A stretch of 64,000 nt of DNA from Myotis daubentonii (GCF_963259705.1 NC_081851.1:63272355-63336354); one strand, 5' to 3'. Shown: positions 22,150 through 34,470, counted from the first letter of the stretch. Notes: a model not told the origin generated them from the sequence alone. Numbers and translations are program-made.

Positions 22150-22920
22150 CTAGATATAGGATAGGAAGCTCTTGATGAAAATGCTGTAAATTTTTTCAGT
22201 GCATCCTAGATGAATGTTAAATGGAAGACAGAGCATCATATCCAAACCATATGTATTCAGGGCAATGAAATGCATTTCTGGGTATTGTTTCAGTAAATGC
22301 ATGAATCTTGTTTCCAATTTGTAGAAGTTTATTTTATAAATCAAGCAGAAAATTAAAAGTAAAAAATTGATAGCAAAATAAAGGATTCCATAGAAGTAGA
22401 ACTTTTCGTGTAATGTATTAGAAAAGCTTAATGATGATAAGAGAAAGTAGACATTAGCCCTACAGCCACTCTGCAGTTGGTGACATATTTAGAATAGAAG
22501 GGAACTTGGACACATAATAGTGATTGAAGGCATGCACTTTAGCATAAAAACATTAGACGATATAAATATGTTGAAAATAGGATTAATGAGGTGAGAACAA
22601 AGAAGAGAAAGGTAGATGACAGTTTGATTTTGGATAGCTACATTTGATGTAACTATGAAGAATCCACTAGGCCATGGGGTAAATGGGCTGGACCTCAGAA
22701 CAAAGTATCTCATAAAAGATAAGGAAATTTTCAGAAAGTGATAATAGTTGAAGCTATAGGTGAGGATGATAATGCTCATAATACATGGGGGAAATTCGTA
22801 GGGGCACATCAAGGATTTGTTTTTACTAAATACCAATATGCTAATGCAGATAAAGGAAAAGAACAAAAGTTTATAATGTATTTGATTCAAATTTATGTTA
22901 TGGCATAAGATTAAAAGCAA
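22150..22920 (-). other. Two hydrophobic minus-strand frames, not recognised
   Basis: The frames 22489-22920 (143 codons) and 22150-22344 (64 codons) lie on a T-rich strand and translate to strongly hydrophobic, transmembrane-like peptides. A charged segment with LLEQQKKAGFTGKYS follows the second frame after a stop. I do not recognise a family. Hydrophobicity alone is expected from T-rich sequence, so this is probably not a gene. A decayed multi-pass membrane protein retrocopy cannot be excluded. Confidence 0.2.
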
Positions 22921-23258
22921 ATGTTATTAGTATAAAGAAATTACAATAGAAAATATTATGACTTGTGCTGCTATGAATATAGGGAAAGCTGAGTCCAAAG
23001 GTGACATTCAAAATATAGTGTCAGGAATAGTATAAAGGACTTTGAAATGAGTAAATATAATTACTGTCTAGGGCACTCTTCCAGACAATCTCTGCCTTTC
23101 CTTGTCTTTGAGCTATTACACTGGATAAGTTGTAGAATACTGACAAAATTCAAATGATTCTTGCCCAAAGAAAAGCAGATTGTGTCTGGTGGAGATGCAC
23201 TTGATTATTACTCTGTGGCAATTGATCAATTTTATATTTATTTTAAAATGTGTTTCTA

Positions 23259-23499
23259 GCCCTAGCTGGTTTGCTTCAGTCAATAGAGCATTGGCCTGCA
23301 GACTGAAGGGCCCCGAGTTCAATTCTGATCAAAGGCACATGCCCAGGTTGCAGGCTCAATCCCCAGTAGGGAGCATGCAGGATGCAGCCGATCAATGATT
23401 CTTTCATCATTGATGTTTCTATCTCTTTCTACCTCTCCCTTCCTCTCTGAAATAAATAAAAAATATATTTTAAAAATAATAAAGAAATAAATAAGTAAT
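23259..23499 (+). mobile_element. Ves SINE, older subfamily, long AT tail
   Basis: Head GCCCTAGCTGGTTTGCTTCA, B box AGTTCAATTCTGATCAAAGG, ATCATTGATG body. The 10-bp duplication ATGTGTTTCT lies at 23248-23257 and 23500-23509. The tail (AAATAATAAAGAAATAAATA) has begun microsatellite growth. Confidence 0.94.
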
Positions 23500-23649
23500 A
23501 TGTGTTTCTGTATTCCTATATTCCTGATGGTCTATGCTCTATATGTATGTGTTTATCTGTTTGAATTTTCCTTTGAACCAGTTATAACATTGTACTGATT
23601 CCCCCATTAATTAAATAATTAAATAAAATATTTGAAAAAAATATTATGA

Positions 23650-23990
23650 CTAAATTTTAGACCTGGAAGGCAAAATAGTGGTTGCTAGGGGTTAAGAAGA
23701 CAAAAATTGACTGGAGAAAAGTACAGGTGGTTATAAAAGAGCAACTACAGTACAATAGCACAACCAAGAAATTGACAGTGATGTAATTTATTGTGTTTGT
23801 ACTTAGTTCTATGCAATTTTACCATGTGGTACGTTTGTCTGTCCATCACCATAGTCAAGCTTCAGACAAGTGATGGAATTTACCCCAATAGATATTTTCT
23901 GCCAAGGCCAACTCTTAAGCCCAGCCCATATTCAGACCAAGCAAAAGATTCCAAAAATTGGTGTCAATCTCAGCTCAGTGAACAGTTCTT
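23650..23990 (+). mobile_element. Possible old L1M fragment
   Basis: The string AAAATAGTGGTTGCTAGGGG, followed later by ATCACCATAGTCAAGCTTCA, resembles conserved blocks near the 3' end of old mammalian L1 elements. Orientation and limits are approximate. Confidence 0.45.
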
Positions 23991-24889
23991 CCTTCTACAA
24001 AATTTTGGCTCATCTAGTTATCTTTGTTTCCATAGTTCTGTTATGTCTTTGAAGGTGGGCAGAATTTGAAACCCAAAATATGCCTCTTTGTCATAAGGAT
24101 TATTTGGGGCTGTTTTTTTTTTTTTTCCCCTAAGGAACAGTAGACACAGAGAAGTAGTGAGAACTTTGTAAGGTTAGAGGAAATAGGGAGAAAAAGATAG
24201 CCTGAAGTAATTTATGGATAATAAGATTCCTGAAACAAACAAACAAACAAAAAGGATTTCTGAGATTTACTTTTAAATATTTCATCAGGGAAAGAAGAAG
24301 AAGAGAGGAAGAAAGGGAGAAAGAGAGGATGGAAGGACAGGTGATAGATAAATGCAAAAACAATAGATAGAATAAGTTTAGCAAAATATTTATATTGCAT
24401 AATATATACAAGTGCGTTTAATATACTATTTCCTGTAATTTTGTTTGTGTTTAAAAATTTACGTTGAAAACATTTTCCATAAAAACTATCAAACATTCCT
24501 GAACCATGAATTTACTTGCTATTTTTTGCCTCGAAAATCTTTCCAGAAGGAAAATTGCCCTGCTAAAGCTTGAAATATACCTTAATTAATTTTTTTCAAA
24601 TGTATGAAATCACTGGATAGGTTTGGGTAGAGTGTCACAATCTTGAGGGGGATGTTATACACCCAAAATTTCAATGGTTTGCAGTTTCCAGCTATTGACT
24701 GCTAAAGATAAATGTGAAAGACCCAAACATGGAAAGCAGACCAGATTTACTGAGATTTAACAAAACAACACAATTGTATAGGGGTTGAATGAGGAAAAAG
24801 AAAAATGAAAGTGAAAACATGTTTAGGATCCACTCATTGTAAGGAAAGTGGCACAGGCTTCAAAGACAGAGTTCTCTTTTCATAATATA

Positions 24890-25062
24890 CTAGAGGCTCA
24901 GTGCACAGATTTATGCTCTGGTGGGGTCCCTCGGCCTGGCTGTGGGGATCGGGCAGAAACCGGTTCCGGCAGCTCCTGTGTTGAGTGTCTTCCCCCTGAT
25001 GGTCAGTGTGCATCATAGCTACTGGTCAGATGGCCAGTCACTTAGGCTTTTATATGTATAGA
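24890..25062 (-). mobile_element. Short HeliBat-type Helitron
   Basis: Complete termini on the minus strand: 5' TCTATACATATAAAAGCC and 3' GTGCACTGAGCCTCTAG. It is flanked by host A (24889) and T (25063), the canonical A|T target. Only one arm of the 5' subterminal hairpin (CTGACCATCAGGGGG) remains, suggesting internal deletion. Confidence 0.92.
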
Positions 25063-25069
25063 TGCTTGT

Positions 25070-26330
25070 CAAATTTCCTGAACCTGTACAAATATTGTCA
25101 GCCCTTTCTATTTTACAAATGAAATAAATGGATTTGTTGTTCATAACAATAATCTATATCAAACTAGTAGGAACATTAAGGTGAAGGTGACATGCCAGTC
25201 TGGACTTATTCATATTGGCACCAAGATCAGCCCGTCATTTGTAGATCTAATTGATCAGTGGTAACCATGGCGGGGTTCACAGAGAAGACATTATGTGAGG
25301 GTCCTGGGAGTCAGAGCAGAGCCCACAGAAGCTTGGAGAATTGTATCCTGAGCTTTGTTCCTTCGTTATTTCCCACCGAGGAACCACTGTCACCCTTCCA
25401 CCTGATTTGTGATACTTCCTCCAAAGAAGGGAACATTGGACTAAAAGCTATTTGATTCTGGCCAAAAGATTTTTCAGGCCTTAAGAGATTACTTCAAGTC
25501 CGTGCTTCTATTTTCCGGCAGGATTGCTCTTCAGTTATTCCAAATAGATGGATGAGCTTCCCATGAAGTAGTGCAGCCTCTGCAGTCTCCAGATGGTCCA
25601 TCACCATGAGTCACAATGTTTGTAGGTAGCTTAAGGAAGTATGTTTCTCTTGTGTACTGAATCTTAGCTTTGGAGTGGTTCAGTTGATTGAAGTGCCCCA
25701 TCCATCACTGAAGAGTTTACTTTTCTCTCTAAAATTCTTCTTTGCTGCTTCTTCAGCATATGCTTTGTAGGATTTTAGAGTGCTCTGCACTTAAATTATA
25801 TACCACTTTGGTATTTAAATCAATGAATTTAAATTACTGCATAATGATTGCTTTCAATTTGCCTTTACTTAAGGAAGATGATATAATTAAACATGTTTGT
25901 TTGATCAGGTCTTGCAAATGAACTTATACATTTACATTAGGTCTCTGGGAGATGAGTTAATTCTCTTGAGCCTTTTAAACCATTTGAAGAGGTTTTCAGT
26001 TCTATGGCAAAAATCAGCCATCTTTTCTGCTTTTTTTCCTCCTTTCTTCAACCTTCCCTCCCTTTTTGTATCGTTTCCTTACCCTGCTCTCTTTATCCCA
26101 TTCCTACCTTCCCCTCCCTTTCTTCTATTGCATGCTTATCTAGTAGCCAACACTATGCTAAATACTAGAAATACAATATTGCATAACTTAGAAGCTCATA
26201 CGACTTGCATCTCCAATCAGGGACCAATTAAAATTGCTCTCACTTCTTCTGCCCAGGGAACTTGCAATATTGGTCAAAGAGGTGTTATGGAGGTTGAAGG
26301 GGAAAGTGAGTTTAAAGAAAGGCCAGTATG
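25070..26330. other. Mostly unassigned stretch
   Basis: No exon recognised. The bases 26130-26330 loosely resemble the reverse complement of an L2 3' region (CACTATGCTAAATACTAGAA and following). The plus-strand frame 25897-26367 is Pro/Leu/Phe-rich and runs into the hAT element, so I do not call it a gene. Confidence 0.4.
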
Positions 26331-26338
26331 GTCTAAGC

Positions 26339-26550
26339 CCGTGGTTCTCAACCTTCTGGTCCTTTAAATACAGTTCCTCATGTTGTGACCCAACCATAAA
26401 ATTATTTTCGTTGCTACTTCATAACTGTAATGTTGCTACTGTTATGAATCGTAATGTAAATATCTGATATGCAGGATGGTCTTAGTCGACCCCTGTGAAA
26501 GGGTCATTCGACCGCCAAAGGGGTCGCGACCCACAGGTCGAGAACCGCTG
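26339..26550 (-). mobile_element. SPIN-type non-autonomous hAT element
   Basis: The terminal inverted repeats are CCGTGGTTCTCAACCTTCTG and, on the other strand, CAGCGGTTCTCGACCTGTGG. The interior reads GAGGAACTGTATTTAAAGGA on the minus strand, with CATCCTGCATATCAGATATT and GTCGCGACCCC blocks characteristic of SPIN non-autonomous elements. Several CpG sites remain unmutated. The left flank GTCTAAGC fits the hAT nTCTAGAn target. The right flank GTAAGCTA matches only if two bases were lost. No transposase is encoded. Confidence 0.88.
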
Positions 26551-26619
26551 GTAAGCTATTGAGAAGCTGAGATGAATGAGAATTATAGGCAACTAAGCTG
26601 GAAGTTTCTTATCTGTTAT

Positions 26620-27590
26620 TTCTTTCCTAGAAATTCAATTTTGGACTTTTTACACATTTTCCATGCTTTAGCATTCTCATGTTTCATTGTACCTTCTTGA
26701 ATATATAGCATAATCTTATAAAAACTGTTTTATGTCCCATTCTACTAATTATATAACCTGTGTAGGTAGTATTTCTGTTGATTGTTTTCCTCATTATGAG
26801 TTGTAGTTCCATGTTTCTTTGAATGCCTGGTCATTTTTGATTGGATGTCAGACATTAAGATTTCATTGTTCTGATTGCTGGGTAATTTTGTATTCCTTTA
26901 ATTGTGAGTTTTGAACTGGGATGCAATTAACTTGGTTACAATTTAATCCTTTTAAGGCTTGATTTTAAGCTTTGTTATGTGGAACCAGGGCACTATTATT
27001 CTAGGACTAATTTTGCTTCACTACTGAGACAAACAAAGCTGTATGGTCCTCTCCCACGTGGCCTGTATGTAAGGTTTTCCACTCTATGGGGAGTCCTAAC
27101 TATTCTCAGCCCTTTGTGACCTCTGAGGATTGTGTCAACCTGTCCTTTCTGATAGTTTTTACCCAGGCTCAGACTTTTCTTTACACAAACCATTACTCAG
27201 CGGATGACTCAAGGGGAAAATCTCCAGAGCTCTCTCTCCAAGTAACTCTCTCTTCGTAGCCCTTTGTTCTTCATGTGGCTCTTTCCTCTCCATCTGGCAA
27301 TCTCCTCTCTGTATTATATCTGCGAATTCTGGGCAACTCGTCCTCCTGAATTCTCAACAGTATCTCCTCAACTGAGGGAGTCTGCTGGGCTCTGTTTGGG
27401 TTCCCCCTCGCTGTGCTGTGGCCTGGAAACTGTCTTCACAGTATGTTGAGGCAATGGTTGTATTATCTGATTTGTTTCCTTTATCTCAGGGATCACTGCC
27501 TTGAACTGAAATTGTTGTGTCATATATATATTGTCCAAATGTTTTAGTTAAGACCGAGAGTATATCCAATTCTTGTTCTTCATATTAGCC
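26620..27590 (-). mobile_element. Old L1M 3' region
   Basis: Plus-strand blocks GGTCATTTTTGATTGGATGT, CAGACATTAAGATTTC, GGGTAATTTTGTATTCC and CTAGGACTAATTTTGC match the reverse complement of the long conserved 3' region of old mammalian L1 elements. Right-hand limit is approximate. Confidence 0.75.
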
Positions 27591-27689
27591 ATAAGCCTAT
27601 ATATGTTTTCCCATTTCTCACGGAAAGAAGTTATTACTATATCCATTTTTATAAATAAGAGAATTCAAGCTCATCTAAAACCAATAACT

Positions 27690-27911
27690 GCCGAAACCGG
27701 TTTGGCTCAGTGGATAGAGCATCAGCCTGTGGACTGAAAGGTCCCAGGTTCGATTCCGGTCAAGGGCATGTACCTGGGTTGCGGGCACATCCCCAGTGGA
27801 AGATGTGCAGGTGGCAGCTGATCGATGTTTCTCTCTCATCGATGTTTCTGGCTCTCTATCTCTCTCCCTTCCTCTCTGTAAAAAATCAATAAAATATATT
27901 TAAAAAAAAAT
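27690..27911 (+). mobile_element. Ves SINE, young
   Basis: Head GCCGAAACCGGTTTGGCTCA, A box GGCTCAGTGGATAGAGC, B box GGTTCGATTCCGGTCAAGG, ATCGATG pair and AATAAAATATATTTAAAA tail. A perfect 13-bp duplication, AAAACCAATAACT, lies at 27677-27689 and 27912-27924. Confidence 0.97.
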
Positions 27912-27924
27912 AAAACCAATAACT

Positions 27925-30060
27925 TACTCAAAATGGCATATTTGGTACAGTGTCAGGAGGCAAATCCTGAGTATGTGGCTCCAAGAACCGGTTTGCCTAC
28001 GAACAGTATATTGCTTAAATGGTTAAAGAAAATGAAAAACATCCCATTGAAAAAATCTTAAGCCTAACTAGGTTTTGTTTCTTTGTTTGCTTCATTGTAG
28101 GAATTACTGACTATTTTGGATGGAGAGTATTTTAAGGAGCCTAGAGTTTTGAGAAATTAGTCTTGGGTAGTCATTTCTATTGGTTACGGAAAATCAATAT
28201 TATTGAGCTATGGATTGCGCATACATAAAATAGAAATAAATTACCTGCCTTATTTACCTTACAGAATACCACATATTTCCTTTTGTGAGGATGTCATGCT
28301 TGTTGCAAATAGGTCAGCATAATCATAGCTAGGGACAAGGAAGGGAGAGCTCCTGGGGAGGGGAGGAAGTATATAACTATGTGATCCCAGGCTATTGCAA
28401 AGTACTGTGCTAAGAAAAACAAAGCCAAAAGTAGGACAATCACACCTGAGGGAACTGAGTACTGGTTTTGACAGAGGATAGAGTGTTTTTTTCTATGAAG
28501 GTGAATCTAATTAACTGCAGGGTTTTTTTTTTTTTTTTTTTTTTGGTTTGTTCTGTCTTGTTTTATTTTGTTTTCTGTTTACTGTCCCTCCCCTCTGCCT
28601 TCCTTTATTACTGCTATGGAATATCACAGTTGTGATTTTGATTATGGTTAAAGTGGGATGATACGGTGCAAAAAGGTCTACACTTGGAGCCATCAGATCT
28701 CAAGCCTGCTCCTCCTTTGCAGGAGTTGACTGCATTGATTAGAGTGACTCATGAAGCACTCTATTCTTCAGGTTTCCTCCACTGAAAAATGGAACATCTT
28801 GTGGAAATACTGTAAACTCTATGAGAAATTAACCACCACACCATCATTCCTCAATATAGGAACACACTGCACTTCTAAAAGCAGGAGCTCTGAGAGGTCC
28901 AAGAATAGGAACTGTCTCCTGTAGTCTACATGGAAAAGGTTATGGATATCTACTGCCATGCGTTTGGGATCCCTCTTTAGATTCCTATTTTTGGAAATCT
29001 CAGAGTTGTCATACTTTTTGGATTGTTTTTTCCTGTATCATTGGAGGTCTGTGCAAGCCAGGCATTGTCTCTCATTTGAGGTCACTGCCCCCCCGCCCCC
29101 CCCCCCCAGACAAGAACTAGATAGGTGCTTAGGAACATTGTTATTGCATTTGCACCCAAGAGTTATTATTTCTCCAATTCTCCTTCCTGTTAGAATAAAC
29201 AAACAGGCAAATCAAATCTGAGATTACTATGGAGGGATGGAGTGAAGAGGCCGAGGAGTATACCAAACCAACTCTAGCCTTGCCTTAGGCCAGAGGAAAA
29301 AATAGAAGCTGTGCTTGCTTTAAACTAAATCACAATTCCTTGATGTCACTTTTCCTTCTTATTCTTTTTCTGATTTCCTCAGAACTTCACGTAGTCTCCA
29401 GGTCCTTAAGTAATCAAACCCTGTCATCTGACTATCTGGCCCATCCCGTGCAATCACTGTGTCAGTGACTGGCACAAGCTGATGGAAAGAATAACTTTTG
29501 GTTAATCTGAAGACATAGATCTGCACTTTCTCATTGAATAGACCTTAATCTTTGCTATAAACTGAGGAACTTTTGCCTAATATTTAGAAATGCATATCTC
29601 CTAAATACACAGTGAGAAATGTGTGAGCTCTAACAAAGATAACAGGAAGCAATACCAGAAGATATCTTTTAAAATTGGTTGCCACAGAGATGGTAGTCAG
29701 ATAGGCAGAGTAGGGCCATAATTGGAAAAACATACTGATGGAGAACAAATGAGTGGCAATATCATGAAGCATGTATCCAGTGGTCTTGCCTATTGGCTAA
29801 GATTAAAATCCCATGAGTTGCATAAACATAGAAGATACTAGTTTTCATATGATAATTAGATTATATTTAAGATCACCAAATTTTGAAGAATTAACTCAGA
29901 CTTTATTTAGCAAGGTTGACATTTTATGTCTAAGGTCCTCTAGTTGCATGAAGTTTACAGAGGTTATAAATTCACAGCCTTCACCTTCAATAGGCTCAAA
30001 ATCTGGACAAGAACAACAATCAAGGAACTACAATGAAATGTTCTATCTAATAGAGAGGTA
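27925..30060. other. Repeat-poor stretch with two homopolymer tracts
   Basis: Contains poly(T) at 28522-28545 and a C-run around 29090-29107. No exon or transposon recognised. The C-run creates the short Pro string in the plus-strand frame 28958-29221. Confidence 0.45.
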
Positions 30061-30061
30061 A

Positions 30062-30125
30062 ATGCCTATCCTCATGCCTGGCACATCATAGCTACTTAAT
30101 AAAGTTTTATTTAAAAATGAATAGA
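30062..30125 (+). mobile_element. L2 3' tail fragment
   Basis: TGCCTGGCACATCATAGCTA, then CTTAATAAAGTTTTATTTAA, matches the last bases of L2-type elements. Confidence 0.5.
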
Positions 30126-30829
30126 TGAATTGATGCAAGTATGTGTGCAGCAAATTGAATAATGCTTATGTGATCAAAGGAAAGTTTAGGAAGTGTTTAT
30201 TAGAGGAAGTAGGTCTAGAAAAAATGTTAGGAGTTAATTATTGTCAGCACAGAGGGGAATGGCATTACAGGCACAGGACGTTGTGACCAAAGACTCAGAA
30301 GGGTACCTGACAGAATTGTGTTGATATTTGGATGCCTAAGCATGCAGAGGGAACATTCTGGTGACTCCCAACCTTTACTAAGATGAGAAGTATTTGTGAC
30401 CAGTTGCCCATGGAAACTTTCCTAGTTAGCAACATGTTGGGAAGGTGCCTAGATAGCTTTGAAAAGGCTGTTTGTTCATTCACGAAGCCATGCATTCTTG
30501 CATTCAAACACCTTTATTGAGTGATAATTTATGAGAAAATCTGTGTTACTAAGTCTTCAAGGGTTTGCAGCTCTTGTTTCCCAGGGACAAGAAGCGTCTG
30601 CATCACTTAGGAGCTTGTGAGAAATGCAGATGATCAGGAACAGCGTCCGATAGAGGGAATCGGAACACCGGCTTTAACAAGATTTCCAGACAGTTCACAT
30701 GATGTATCTGAGGGATACAAAGGAAGGTTGCGTGCAGCTTTCTGGAACTTTCCAGTCCGTTAGGGGAGTTAAAGTACATGTACTATATGTGTCCCCATGG
30801 CGCATGTCAATCTGTGTGACACAGCCTGG

Positions 30830-31050
30830 CACAGGCTTTAAAGTCAGACTAACCCTTATTTAAGAAAAAAACTTCAAATGCTTGTTTTCTGTGTGAATTT
30901 GGACAAGCTATTTTTTCTCTCTCTGCCTCAGTATCTTTACTTCTGAGGTTTTAATGATGACTACTTTATTTAGAATTAGGAATGACTCATATAAGTGCTT
31001 AGCACATTACCTGGAGCAGAATAAACACTAACTAATAATAGTGATTTTTC
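30830..31050 (+). mobile_element. MIR SINE
   Basis: Order TGTGTGAATTTGGACAAGCT, CTCTCTGCCTCAGTATCTTT, then ATAAGTGCTTAGCACATTAC and AGAATAAACAC follows MIR in sense orientation. Confidence 0.75.
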
Positions 31051-32500
31051 TGGAAATTTAAAAGTTCACTCTGTGCAGGTTGATATGCTGTTGTATATTG
31101 TTATAGATACATTTTCATGGAAAGGTGACATTTTATCTGTCTCTTTCAATAGAATTTTAATATAGGGTTTTATGCATGCACAAGGAAGAAGATATTTGAA
31201 CCTGTAGTCATGATTTCAACTATGGGAAGCTTTATTTCTCACACAAATGGATAATACTTGAGAGTCAAGAACTTTGTATGTTCTAACAGAGCATCTATCA
31301 TGCAATTTAGACCTAATCATCAATTTAGACTATCTGCCTGCAATTTCAATAATATAGCATAAAATAGATAGGTTATTCAAATGCATTATAAATTTTATTA
31401 CTTGGAAATAAGCAAAGTGCCTGTTATAGTTTATTTAGCTTAAAATTAAAATTAAGTGACTTGACCTTTTTACTGTTGGAAGCACACTAGGCTTTATAAA
31501 AATCACAAAATTCCATCATGGGTATTCACAGCGAATAGGCAAATACAAATCACGCACCTTAGACTTTGGTGCAATTTGTCAATTTAAGGATTTTTTTTAT
31601 TAGAATATAAAGTTATTTTACGCATCATTTGGAGAAGTTGTGAGTAAAATCATTTCATCAAAACCCACGTTACCAAGGCCAGCCTGGGTGATCATAACCT
31701 TCCCTGCGAGCATGCAATAGCAGGGACTGCCAGCTCTCTCACGCCATACACCATGAAAGGGAAAGTGTCTAAATTCAGCTGCTGAGATAATGACTCATCC
31801 TAGCCACTTAAATTATTTTATTACAATTTTTCTAAATGTTTAAGTTAAAAGTGCTATGGTAATGCTCATTGTAGAATTTTCCAAGTTATTAAACATGACA
31901 ACAAAAAAACAATAATTGTTGCTATCCAGGGGAAATGTGAGCGTTGTTATTTACTGTTCCAACGAACCCTTCCACTTCCAAAGACCTGCCCAACTGAAAT
32001 GAAAGTGTCTTCAGAGGGCAAGGGGAAGTGGCGAGGAAACCAGACGTGGTCTAGAAAACAGGATTCAGGGCCCCCTTACCAGTAATCCAGAGCCTCTAGG
32101 CCTCATGCATTTCTGTCTGGCTCAGGCTCTGCTTTTAATCAATGCACTGGTTTTCTTTGCCTGTTCTCCTTTGGGAGCCTGTAAGAGAGGATGTTAAGGA
32201 TCTCATCTGCCTTCCACCTGGTTACTCATGAGACTGGAATTTTTGCTACAGGCAAGAGAGAGACAGCAGTTAGAGCTGCTGAAATCTTTTAAGCTTGGGA
32301 TTTGATGAGGCCATAAAGCAGGGCTTGCCACAGTGTGTTCTGTGAGCTACTTGTAGATGTTAGGTATTTATCTATAGCTGTATAATATAAATATACAATA
32401 AATTATAAATATATCTGAATATATAAACAAATATATAAAGTATACATATAACATATTAGATAATAAAAATAATATATGTATATATACATATATATATATA
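31050..32500. other. Repeat-poor stretch, no gene seen
   Basis: No recognisable transposon over more than 1.4 kb apart from AT-rich low complexity after about 32360. A perfect TGACTCA (AP-1 type) site lies near 31793. No exon signal was recognised. Confidence 0.45.
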
Positions 32501-32505
32501 ATTTA

Positions 32506-32690
32506 CTGGAGGCCCGGTGCACTAAATTCATGCACAGGTAGGGTTCCCTAGGTCTGGCCAGCGATCAGGGCTGATTGGGGCCTTCCTTCATTCTGCACAG
32601 CCCCCTGGTGGTCAGCACACATCATAGTGAGTAATGGAACTCCTGGTCTCCTGGTCAAACTCCGTGGGGACACTTTGCATATTAGCGTTT
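32506..32690 (-). mobile_element. Helitron with AT-rich 5' end merging into a microsatellite
   Basis: The plus-strand left end CTGGAGGCCCGGTGCAC is the complement of a Helitron 3' terminus (CTAG changed to CCAG), with hairpin arms GTGCA/TGCAC. The right part has one hairpin arm (CCCCCTGGTGGTCAGCAC) and TTTGCATATTAGCGTTTTAT, typical of a minus-strand 5' end. Beyond that the TATATA terminus runs into the repeat at 32691-32851, so the exact 5' end is lost. Confidence 0.85.
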
Positions 32691-32728
<38 letters not shown>

Positions 32729-32851
32729 CACATATATATATGTATATATATATACACACACACACACATATATATGTATATATATGTATGTATATATATA
32801 TATACACACACATATATATGTATATATATATGTATGTATATATATATATAT
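32691..32851. repeat. Compound (TA)n/(CA)n/(GTATA)n microsatellite
   Basis: About 160 bases of alternating purine-pyrimidine built from TA, CA and TATG units. Overlapping Tyr/Ile frames on both strands (32548-32912) are artefacts. Confidence 0.97.
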
Positions 32852-33158
32852 GGGTTCTATAAACAATTTGGGCATTTTGGAGTAAAAACATGATGAAGTA
32901 ATTTGTCCACAATTTCTTTACAAATTTTATTATATGTAAAGTTCATATTTTCATCAAAATATTATCATAAGCTTAAAATGGCAGCTGCTTTTATCAAGAA
33001 CTACATGGAGCAGTATCTTGCACATGACTTTCAGTTTACAGGTTGCTCTGTCTCAAAGTATTTCCCCATTTTTTTGAGTGCTATTGTTTTCATTTGCTGG
33101 ATTAACACTCTCATTGTTTTTGTTACTTTACATCCTAAATTATATAAGAGGTCCAGTA

Positions 33159-33666
33159 TGCCGGGGTTCATGTCCCAGCATCAAGAAGGGTTAAGGAATC
33201 TGGAAATGGGGCTGTGCGTAGATGACATAGAAATCCAGAGACTAATAAAGAGTCCAGAGACGAGTTATAATTTTGAAAGGTATTGGAGGTCAGAGGACCT
33301 TCAGCTAAAGGAACTGAAGACTGTCTCCTTGCCTAGGACCCTTGCTTTTATTAACACAATTTGTCCTAAGGCAAGGTGGAGATAATACACTTCAAAGGGT
33401 AAGGTTTCAAAGGGTACAGAGGCATTGTCAGAATGGGGGAATAGCCTATGGCTGTTCAGGTGTTTGGCCAGTAGGAGGCAATGACATGTAGATTAAGATG
33501 CCCTTTAACTGTCTGGCAGCCACAGTCAGTTTCCTATTCAGGTTTGGGGAAATGCCTTTAGCCATTCCCAACAGGTGACTACATGTGTGACTCAACCCTG
33601 TTGAGTCCCCAAGTTTCATTTGATGAAACTCTTGAAATTATGACATGCTGGAATTGGTTCCTGGCA
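33159..33666. mobile_element. Solo LTR of an endogenous retrovirus, likely class II
   Basis: A 508-bp segment starts TGCCGGGGTTC and ends GGTTCCTGGCA, so short inverted termini with TG...CA are present. A perfect 6-bp duplication, CCAGTA, lies at 33153-33158 and 33667-33672. Six-base duplications are usual for class II (beta-retrovirus-like) elements. A minus-strand AATAAA lies near 33351, about 315 bases into the LTR, which favours minus orientation. There are no internal viral genes; the frame 32903-33385 runs from flank into LTR and is not a viral protein. Family name not determined. Confidence 0.85.
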
Positions 33667-34241
33667 CCAGTAGCTCAAAAATGAAATGTTAAAGCACAAA
33701 AGCATTGATAAACATAACTTAAGCTCACAAATTCTATTCTTCCAAAAGAAAAGAGGAAACTGTGTGTGTTCAAAAAAGGGAATCTGCATGCGGGGTAACT
33801 GTATACAGATATCTAAAACAAAAGGTGAATGAGAAATATAATCTAGATATCTGAAAAATTAAATTTTTTATTGTAAAGGCAACCACTGTGTCCCCACTAT
33901 CTTGTCTGTTAGAAATTTGTCCAAAGTGTCTTGAAGCCATAGATTATTTTTATGACATTTCCAAATGGAGCATAGTAACATATTTATTGTGTCAATAGAT
34001 TTTCCTGAACAAGGACAAAATAATATTGTCCAGGATGCTTTTGATGAATAAAATCACTAATGGTCTATGAAAGCAATATTTGAAGTTGATTTCCTTATAA
34101 CACAAATTAGTAAATTGCTTGCAGCAGCTTATGAAATAACCAAAAAAGTTAGTGTCCTTGCAGAGAAACAAAATAAACTATTGCCAACATCTTTAATCAA
34201 ATGACTTTGACCATCAAACCATCAAAGATGGTCAATTTTTT

Positions 34242-34453
34242 TTTAAATATATTTTATTGATTTTTTACAGAGAAGAAGGGAGAGAGATAGTCAGAAACAT
34301 CGATGAGAGAGAAACATTGATCAGCTGCCTCCTGCACATCCCCCACTGGGGATGTGCCTGCAACCCAGGTACATGCCCGAGACCGGAATCGGACCTGGGA
34401 CCTTTCAGTCCGCAGGCCGACGCTCTATCCACTGAGCCAAACCGGTTTCGGCG
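34242..34453 (-). mobile_element. Ves SINE, young
   Basis: Minus-strand head GCCGAAACCGGTTTGGCTCA, same subfamily as 27690-27911. The B box has one change (GGTCCGATTCC). A 17-bp perfect duplication, AAGATGGTCAATTTTTT, lies at 34225-34241 and 34454-34470. Confidence 0.97.
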
Positions 34454-34470
34454 AAGATGGTCAATTTTTT

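Noticed and set aside
32548..32912. Tyr/Ile-rich frames on both strands
   Set aside because: Translations of the TA/CA/TATG microsatellite.
32903..33385. A 160-codon plus-strand frame that might be retroviral
   Set aside because: The frame begins outside the LTR and crosses into it. LTR sequence is non-coding, and no gag, pol or env motif is present.
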